From Xenophilus aerolatus (GTDB lineage: Bacteria > Pseudomonadota > Gammaproteobacteria > Burkholderiales > Burkholderiaceae_C): DNA of 64,000 nucleotides. The translations under genes were made by a program, and so were the position numbers. Shown piece after piece: positions 59,091-64,000 of this stretch (position 1 is the stretch's first letter; each line of letters opens with the position of its first letter). The notes under the pieces were generated by a model, which worked only from the letters and a program-made list of their open reading frames with translations, was not told the origin of the DNA and did no database searches. Location: contig QAIB01000006.1 of the NCBI GenBank assembly GCA_030418545.1, positions 1 to 64,000 of the forward strand, written 5' to 3'.

Positions 59091-59333
59091 ATGAACACCG
59101 GCTTCGACATCCTTCCGCTGGCCGTGGCGCTGCTGATCGGCATGAGCGCCGTGGGCTCGTGCATCGGCATCGCGATGCTGGGCAGCAAGCTGATCGAGGG
59201 CTCGGCGCGTCAGCCCGACCTGATGCAGGAGCTGCAGTCGAAGTTCTTCCTGGCGGCCGGCGTGACCGACGGCGCCTTCATCATCGCCACCGGCATCGGG
59301 CTGTGGTTCGCCACCGCCAGTCCCTTCAAGTGA
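59091..59333 (+). CDS. Orphan ATP synthase F0 subunit c
   Basis: An 80-residue hairpin of two membrane helices. Helix 1 covers about 7-33 with the glycine-rich VGSCIGIAMLGSKLIEGS, the polar loop R40-Q41-P42 contacts the rotor stalk, and helix 2 carries the ion-binding D60 in AAGVTDGAFIIATGIGLWFA. Length and motifs are those of AtpE. AGGAG lies upstream of the ATG. No other atp gene is near; neighbours are an EamA permease and an AraC gene. It may be a second c subunit or a relic of a moved gene. Confidence 0.88.
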   Translation: MNTGFDILPLAVALLIGMSAVGSCIGIAMLGSKLIEGSARQPDLMQELQSKFFLAAGVTDGAFIIATGIGLWFATASPFK

Positions 59334-59343
59334 GGGGCGGCCT

Positions 59344-60348
59344 TCAGCCCGCGCGGCGCAGTGTGTCGGAGGGCGACTCGCCGAAGCGCGCGCGGTAGGA
59401 CTGCGAGAAGCGCCCGAGGTGCGCGAAGCCGCAGTCCAGCGCCACCGACGACACGGTGGTGCCAGCCTGTGGCTCGCGCAGGCGCCGGTGCGCCACGTCC
59501 AGGCGCATGTCGCGCAGGTACTGCATCGGGCTGCAGTCGCGCGCGCGCCGAAAGGCCTCGAGCAGGGTACGCACCGGCACACCGGCGGCCTGCGCGATGT
59601 CGCCCAGGCGAAGCGGCTCGTCGGCATGCGCCTGCATGTACACCTCGGCGCGGCGCACGCAGCCGGGGCTGGCGCCGTGCGCGCTGCGCGGCGCCGGTGC
59701 GCGCAGCGGCGCGTCGTCCCAGGCCTGGCCGTCGAGCAGCAGCCGCAGCAGCAGGCGCTCCATCTCCAGCGCGATCAGCGGATGGCGGCGGACCGCGTCC
59801 ATCAGCGCCTCGGAGGTCAGCAGCAGGCGCAACTGGTCGAGCCAGGCCTGCATCGCGGGCCGGCGCAGGTCGAGCACTTCGTCGAAGCGGATCGGCCGGC
59901 CCACGTGCGCCTCGACCATCGCTCGGTCGAGCCGCAGCACGAACTGCTCGCAGTCGGCCGACAGGTCGGCCACGAAGCGTGCGCCGGGGGCGCAGATCAT
60001 GCCGCGCTGCACGTCGACCTGGAGTGCGCGGTCGCCCACACGCGCCTGTGCGCCGCCGCGCAGGCAGAACATCAGCAGGTGGTAGTCCTCGACGTGTTCG
60101 ACGTCGACCTGCATCGCCTCGCCGAAGTCGATGGTGCCCACGCCGATGCCGCCCAGGCGCAGGAAGTCCATGTGCGAGCGTCCGCCCTCGGGCCGGCCGA
60201 GCGGGCGCAGATGGTGCGGCTGCATCACGCGCGAGATGCGCTCGCGCGTGTCGTCGAGGTCCCGCGACTCGAAGAGCCGGTTGGCGCGCAGCAGCGCGGG
60301 CTCGAAGGCGGCCGCGCGGGGGGCGGAAGGGGCGATGGCGGTGCGCAT
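59344..60348 (-). CDS. AraC-family regulator, probable activator of the anthranilate dioxygenase genes
   Basis: A 334-residue regulator. The AraC-binding-like N-terminal half includes DYHLLMFCLRGGAQARVGDR near 90 and GMICAPGARFVADL near 117. The C-terminal double helix-turn-helix (225-334) has LRLGDIAQAAGVPVRTLLEA and VALDCGFAHLGRFSQSYRAR followed by FGESPSDTLRRAG. Architecture matches AndR/XylS-type activators. It is divergent from the dioxygenase operon with a 221-bp gap. ATG at 60348 is taken as start. Confidence 0.9.
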   Translation of the reverse strand: MRTAIAPSAPRAAAFEPALLRANRLFESRDLDDTRERISRVMQPHHLRPLGRPEGGRSHMDFLRLGGIGVGTIDFGEAMQVDVEHVEDYHLLMFCLRGGAQARVGDRALQVDVQRGMICAPGARFVADLSADCEQFVLRLDRAMVEAHVGRPIRFDEVLDLRRPAMQAWLDQLRLLLTSEALMDAVRRHPLIALEMERLLLRLLLDGQAWDDAPLRAPAPRSAHGASPGCVRRAEVYMQAHADEPLRLGDIAQAAGVPVRTLLEAFRRARDCSPMQYLRDMRLDVAHRRLREPQAGTTVSSVALDCGFAHLGRFSQSYRARFGESPSDTLRRAG

Positions 60349-60569
60349 GGGCGTGTGGCTTCGCAAAAGCCTGCACCCCGCGCAAGAAGCGCGCCATGCC
60401 ACACGATGGCGCACGCCGCGCACCAGCATGACGCAGCGCACTTTCCTGCGCGAATCGGACAAGGCCTTCGCGCACCCGCGCAAAACGGATAGCCGCGCGC
60501 GCCCGCCCTTCCAAGAATGAAGGCATCCGCACCGCTGCGCCGGCGCGGCCCCATGCAAAGGAAGGCCCC

Positions 60570-61856
60570 ATGAACCACATCGTCGACATCAGCGCCCTGA
60601 AGGCCGCCGACGCCGCCGCAGCGCCCTCGCGGCTGGTGCATTTTCCGCAGCCCGACGGCTCGCGCGTGCCCTACGCCGTGTTCAGCTCGCAGGAGGTGTT
60701 CGAACGGGAGCAGGAACGCATCTACCGCGGCCCGACCTGGAGCTTCGTCGCGCTCGACGCCGAGATCCCCAAGGCCGGCGACTACAAGAGCACCTTCGTC
60801 GGCGACACGCCGGTGGTGGTGACGCGCACCGACGACGGCGGCGTGGCCGCCTGGGTGAACCGCTGTGCGCATCGCGGCGCCATCGTCTGCCGCAATGCGC
60901 GCGGCAACGCGAAGTCGCACACCTGCGTCTACCACCAGTGGAGCTTCGACGCCCGCGGCAACCTGCAGGGCGTGCCCTTCCGCCGCGGCAAGGACGGCGC
61001 CCCCGGCATGCCGGCCGACTTCGACCCGAAGAACCACGGCCTGCGCCAGCTGCGCGCCCAGAGCCACAAGGGCCTGGTGTTCGCCACCTTCAGCGACGAG
61101 GCGCCGCCGCTGGAGGAATACATCGGCCCGCAGATGCTGCCCTGGGTCGACCGCGTGATGCACAAGCCGGTGGTGTACCTCGGCTGCACGCGGCAGTACG
61201 CCCGCAGCAACTGGAAGCTCTACTACGAGAACGTGAAGGACCCGTACCACGCGAGCCTGCTGCACCTGTTCCACACCACCTTCAACATCTTCCGCGTGGG
61301 CATGAAGGCGCGCTCGATGGCCGACCAGCGCCACGGCCTGCACAGCATCATCACCGCCACCAAGGTGGACGAGAGCGACACCGCCTCGGCCTACAAGCAG
61401 CAGGCGATCCGCTCGATGGACGAGGGCTTCCACCTCGAGGACGACTCGGTGCTCGGCTTCGTGTCGGAGTACGAGGAGGACTGCACCAACCACATCCAGA
61501 CCATCTTCCCGCAGCTGGTGCTGCAGCAGATCCACAACACGCTGGTGGCACGCCAGGTGCTTCCCAAGGGCCCGGGCGAGTTCGAGCTGGTCTTCCACTT
61601 CTTCGGCTACGAGGACGACACGCCCGAGCTGCGCGCGCTGCGCATCAAGCAGGCCAACCTGGTCGGCCCGGCGGGCTACATCTCGATGGAGGACACCGAG
61701 GCCACCGAGCTGGTGCAGCGCGGCACCGCGCGCGACGCCGATGCCACCTCGGTGATCGAGCTGGGCCGCTCCGACCCGAACCGCGAGGACACGATGGTCA
61801 CCGAGAACCTGATCCGCAAGTTCTGGACGGGCTACCAACAGCTGATGGGATATTGA
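60570..61856 (+). CDS. andAc: Rieske dioxygenase large subunit, anthranilate 1,2-dioxygenase type (AndAc)
   Basis: Catalytic alpha subunit of 428 residues. The Rieske [2Fe-2S] ligands are C99, H101, C119 and H122 (NRCAHRGA and CVYHQW). The mononuclear iron site has H227 and H232 with bridging D224 in ENVKDPYHASLLHLFH. Whole-chain resemblance, recalled from Burkholderia cepacia AndAc, is strong, including FPQPDGSRVPYAVFSSQEV and ISMEDTEATELVQRGT. It converts anthranilate to catechol with O2. A salicylate or other aminobenzoate substrate cannot be excluded. The stop overlaps the beta-subunit start. Confidence 0.9.
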   Translation: MNHIVDISALKAADAAAAPSRLVHFPQPDGSRVPYAVFSSQEVFEREQERIYRGPTWSFVALDAEIPKAGDYKSTFVGDTPVVVTRTDDGGVAAWVNRCAHRGAIVCRNARGNAKSHTCVYHQWSFDARGNLQGVPFRRGKDGAPGMPADFDPKNHGLRQLRAQSHKGLVFATFSDEAPPLEEYIGPQMLPWVDRVMHKPVVYLGCTRQYARSNWKLYYENVKDPYHASLLHLFHTTFNIFRVGMKARSMADQRHGLHSIITATKVDESDTASAYKQQAIRSMDEGFHLEDDSVLGFVSEYEEDCTNHIQTIFPQLVLQQIHNTLVARQVLPKGPGEFELVFHFFGYEDDTPELRALRIKQANLVGPAGYISMEDTEATELVQRGTARDADATSVIELGRSDPNREDTMVTENLIRKFWTGYQQLMGY

Positions 61857-62383
61857 TGATGGACGCCACCACCCTCGAAGAACGCCCGACCGCCGTCGCC
61901 GCGGCCGCGCCGGTGTCGATGCAGCTCTGGTTCGAGATCCACCAGTTGCAGGAGCGCTACAGCGCCGCGCTGGACAACGACCGCCTGGAGGAATGGGCCA
62001 CGCTCTTCACCGAGGACTGCCTCTACGAGATCGTGCCCAAGGAGAACGCCGACCTGGGCCTGCCCATCGGCCTCATCCACTGCAACAACCAGCGCATGCT
62101 GCGCGACCGCGTGGTGTCGCTGCGCCACGCGAGCATCTACGAAGAGCACAGCTGCCGCCACATGACCAGCGGCCTGGTGATCACGCCGGTGGACGAGGAC
62201 ACGGTGCAGGCCGAGTCGAGCTACGTCGTGATCCAGACGCGCACCAACGGCGAGTCCTTCGTCTACCAGGCGGGCCGCTACCTGGACCGCATCGTGCGCA
62301 CCCCGGCCGGCTGGCGCTATGCGCAGCGCCGGGTGATCTACGACACCTCGCGCGTCATCACCCTGCTGGCGACCCCGATATGA
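61856..62383 (+). CDS. andAd: Aromatic-ring dioxygenase small subunit (AndAd)
   Basis: Beta subunit of 175 residues, NTF2-like fold. LWFEIHQLQERYSAALDNDR near 24-43 and FTEDCLYEIVPKENADLG near 54 are typical, with RMLRDRVVSLRHASIYEEHS near 82 and RYAQRRVIYDTSRV near the end. It has no metal site and supports the alpha subunit in an (alpha-beta)3 assembly. ATG overlaps the alpha stop (TGATG), and its stop overlaps the ferredoxin start (ATGA). Confidence 0.92.
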   Translation: MMDATTLEERPTAVAAAAPVSMQLWFEIHQLQERYSAALDNDRLEEWATLFTEDCLYEIVPKENADLGLPIGLIHCNNQRMLRDRVVSLRHASIYEEHSCRHMTSGLVITPVDEDTVQAESSYVVIQTRTNGESFVYQAGRYLDRIVRTPAGWRYAQRRVIYDTSRVITLLATPI

Positions 62384-62706
62384 GCACCACGACCGAAGCC
62401 ACCCAGTGGCACGACGTCGGCGAACCCGACGACTTTCCCGATGGGGCCGTGTGGCCGGTGATCGCCGGCGGCCTGCCGATCGCCGTCTTCCGCCAGGGCG
62501 AATCGCTGCATGCGCTGCACGACCTGTGCACGCACGGCAACGCGCGCTTGTCCGAAGGCTGGATCGAGAACGGCAAGGTGGAATGCCCGCTGCACCAGGG
62601 GCTGTTCGACATCTGCACCGGCGCCGCCTGCGGCGAACCGGCCACCGAGGACGTGCGCGTCTTCCCGATCCAGATCCGCGACGGCCGCGTCGAGGTGGCG
62701 GTCTAG
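62380..62706 (+). CDS. andAb: Rieske ferredoxin of the dioxygenase (AndAb)
   Basis: A 108-residue Rieske ferredoxin passing electrons to the alpha subunit. The cluster ligands are C50, H52, C69 and H72 in CTHGNARLSEG and CPLHQGLFD. Length is usual. Translationally coupled to the small subunit. The matching flavoprotein reductase (AndAa) is not between it and the next gene, so it must be elsewhere or supplied by another system. Confidence 0.93.
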   Translation: MSTTTEATQWHDVGEPDDFPDGAVWPVIAGGLPIAVFRQGESLHALHDLCTHGNARLSEGWIENGKVECPLHQGLFDICTGAACGEPATEDVRVFPIQIRDGRVEVAV

Positions 62707-62765
62707 CCGCCTGCGTTGCCGCCGCACCTCGAATCCGATTTTTCTCTTCACTTTCCGGAGCCTCC

Positions 62766-63971
62766 ATGCCTGCTTCCCAGAGCCGCCCCGCATCGCGCCG
62801 CAGCGCCCTGTCCGTTGCCCTCTTCACGGTGCTGTCCCTGGCGGCCGGCGTGCCGGCCCATGCGGCCGACCCGATCAAGGTGGGCCTCGCGCTCGACATC
62901 TCCGGCCCCTTCGCGGCCGGCGGCGCCGAGACGCGCGACGCGATCAACCTGGCGGTGAAGCTGCTGGGCAACAAGCTCGGCGGCTACCCGGCCGAATTCA
63001 TCCAGGCCGACACCGCCGGCAGCCCCGACCAGGCCAAGCAGATCGTCGACCGCTTCATCCAGCAGAACAGGATCGACTTCTTCACCGGCCCCACGCCCTC
63101 GAACGTGGCACTGGCCGTGGGCCCGGCGCTCTTCGCGGCCAAGGTGCCCTTTGTCACCAGCAACCCCGGCCCGAGCCAGTACGCCGGTGCGCAGTGCAAC
63201 CCCTATTTCTTCGGCCAGAGCTACCAGAACGACACCTGGGACGAGGCCGCCGGCCAGTGGGCCACCGACCAGAAGCTCAAGACCGCCTTCATCATCGCGC
63301 CCAACTACCCCGCGGGCCGCGACCACCTCACCGGCTTCAAGCGCACCTACAAGGGTCAGGTGGTGGCCGAGGTGTACGGCAAGGTGGGCCAGCTGGACTA
63401 TGCCGCCGAGCTGGCGCAGATCCGCGCCGCCAAGCCCGAGGCGGTGTACTTCTTCCTGCCCGGCGGCATGGGCATCAACTTCATCAAGCAGTTCGTGGGC
63501 GCGGGCCTGTCGAAGGACGTGAAGCTGGTCACCAGCCCCGCCTCGGCCGACGAGGACACCATCGCCGCCGTGGGCGATCCGATGCTGGGCCTGTTCTCGA
63601 CCTCGCAGTGGTCGCACGACCTGCCCAATGCGGCCAACCAGAAGTTCGTCACCGAGTTCCGCAAGGCCTACAACCGCTACCCCACCTTCTACGCCGCGCA
63701 GGCCTACGACGCCATCCTGGCCATGGACGCCGCGGCCAAGGACGTGAAGGGCGACGTGAAGAACGAGGAGGCCGTGCTCAAGGCGCTGAAGGCGGCCAAC
63801 TTCCAATCCATCCGCGGGCCCTTCAAGTACGACACCAACAACTTCCCGATCCAGGACTACTACCTGCGCGTGATCGGCAAGGACAGCGAAGGCCGCATCA
63901 CCAACAAGACGCTGTCGACGCCGCTGAAGGGCTACCGCGACGCATACCACCAGCTCTGCAAGATGAAGTGA
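62766..63971 (+). CDS. Branched-chain-type ABC transporter substrate-binding protein (LivK-like)
   Basis: Periplasmic binding protein of 401 residues with a signal peptide (about 1-33, cleavage after AHA). Peripla_BP_6 features are IKVGLALDISGPFAAGGAET near 36-55, ADTAGSPDQAKQIVDRFIQQ near 79-98, VTSNPGPSQYAGAQC near 130 and YPTFYAAQAYDAILAMDA near 298. Similar proteins bind aromatic acids. Directly after the dioxygenase genes (59 bp), it suggests uptake of anthranilate or a related aromatic; that is inference. Confidence 0.92.
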   Translation: MPASQSRPASRRSALSVALFTVLSLAAGVPAHAADPIKVGLALDISGPFAAGGAETRDAINLAVKLLGNKLGGYPAEFIQADTAGSPDQAKQIVDRFIQQNRIDFFTGPTPSNVALAVGPALFAAKVPFVTSNPGPSQYAGAQCNPYFFGQSYQNDTWDEAAGQWATDQKLKTAFIIAPNYPAGRDHLTGFKRTYKGQVVAEVYGKVGQLDYAAELAQIRAAKPEAVYFFLPGGMGINFIKQFVGAGLSKDVKLVTSPASADEDTIAAVGDPMLGLFSTSQWSHDLPNAANQKFVTEFRKAYNRYPTFYAAQAYDAILAMDAAAKDVKGDVKNEEAVLKALKAANFQSIRGPFKYDTNNFPIQDYYLRVIGKDSEGRITNKTLSTPLKGYRDAYHQLCKMK

Positions 63972-63984
63972 CCCCCGCGCAGTG

Positions 63985-64000
63985 ATGACGCCCATCCTCT
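63985..64000 (+). CDS. Start of the next gene, probably an ABC permease, cut by window edge
   Basis: Only ATGACGCCCATCCTCT is visible (MTPIL), with a GTG one codon earlier. In LivK-led operons a LivH permease usually follows, and the beginning is compatible with that, but 16 bases do not prove it. Confidence 0.3.

Overview
The window is about 70% G+C and almost fully coding. Gene content points to a betaproteobacterium of the Comamonadaceae, most like Variovorax: an alanine/lysine-tailed HU, a trehalose/GlgE alpha-glucan cluster, many ABC uptake systems beside LysR, AraC and MocR regulators, an anthranilate-type dioxygenase, and intergenic palindromic repeats. The genus is inferred from recall, with no database search. 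I see no rRNA, tRNA, CRISPR array, insertion sequence or prophage.

Layout. (1) 1-13463, minus strand: glgX, glgB, glgE, treS-maltokinase fusion, an MscS-like membrane protein, treZ and malQ (cut by the window edge). Together they join trehalose, maltose-1-phosphate and branched alpha-glucan in a cycle. (2) 13656-17679: a Nudix hydrolase, katG with an OxyR-like half site, a 56-aa membrane protein and an HU protein with a TTG start. (3) 17887-25334: DUF1330 protein, iron alcohol dehydrogenase and LysR regulator on minus; divergent from them a two-permease ABC operon with a small membrane protein, a binding protein and an SDR. (4) 25459-30851: ssb, a ClC channel, uvrA carrying an in-frame repeat insertion, then a promoter-RNA-terminator unit that looks like an unannotated small RNA. 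(5) 30809-31645: a DUF3800 gene of lower G+C whose 3' end lies in that RNA's terminator. (6) 31846-35902, minus: tauABC-type transporter followed by an old yellow enzyme. (7) 36417-41554: glutathione transferase, EamA exporter, LysR regulator, peroxiredoxin, SDR and a crotonase with all five 6-oxocamphor-hydrolase catalytic residues. An identical inverted repeat lies upstream of the transferase and of the peroxiredoxin. (8) 41631-44597, minus: a GNAT-like protein, two tandem universal stress proteins (one apparently frameshifted) and an Rnk-type factor. (9) 44954-58932: a MocR regulator divergent from a peptide/amine uptake and catabolic cluster (SnoaL protein, FAD amine oxidase, five-gene Dpp/Opp ABC system, YtcJ amidohydrolase, COG0523 GTPase, two EamA permeases). 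(10) 59091-59333: a lone ATP synthase subunit c. (11) 59344-64000: an AraC regulator divergent from anthranilate-dioxygenase genes andAcAdAb, followed by a branched-chain-type ABC binding protein.

The less obvious signals are the small RNA after uvrA, a 65-bp dispersed repeat that aligns without gaps at three distant intergenic sites, the shared operator-like repeat, the retro-Claisenase candidate, and the membrane channel translationally coupled to treS.
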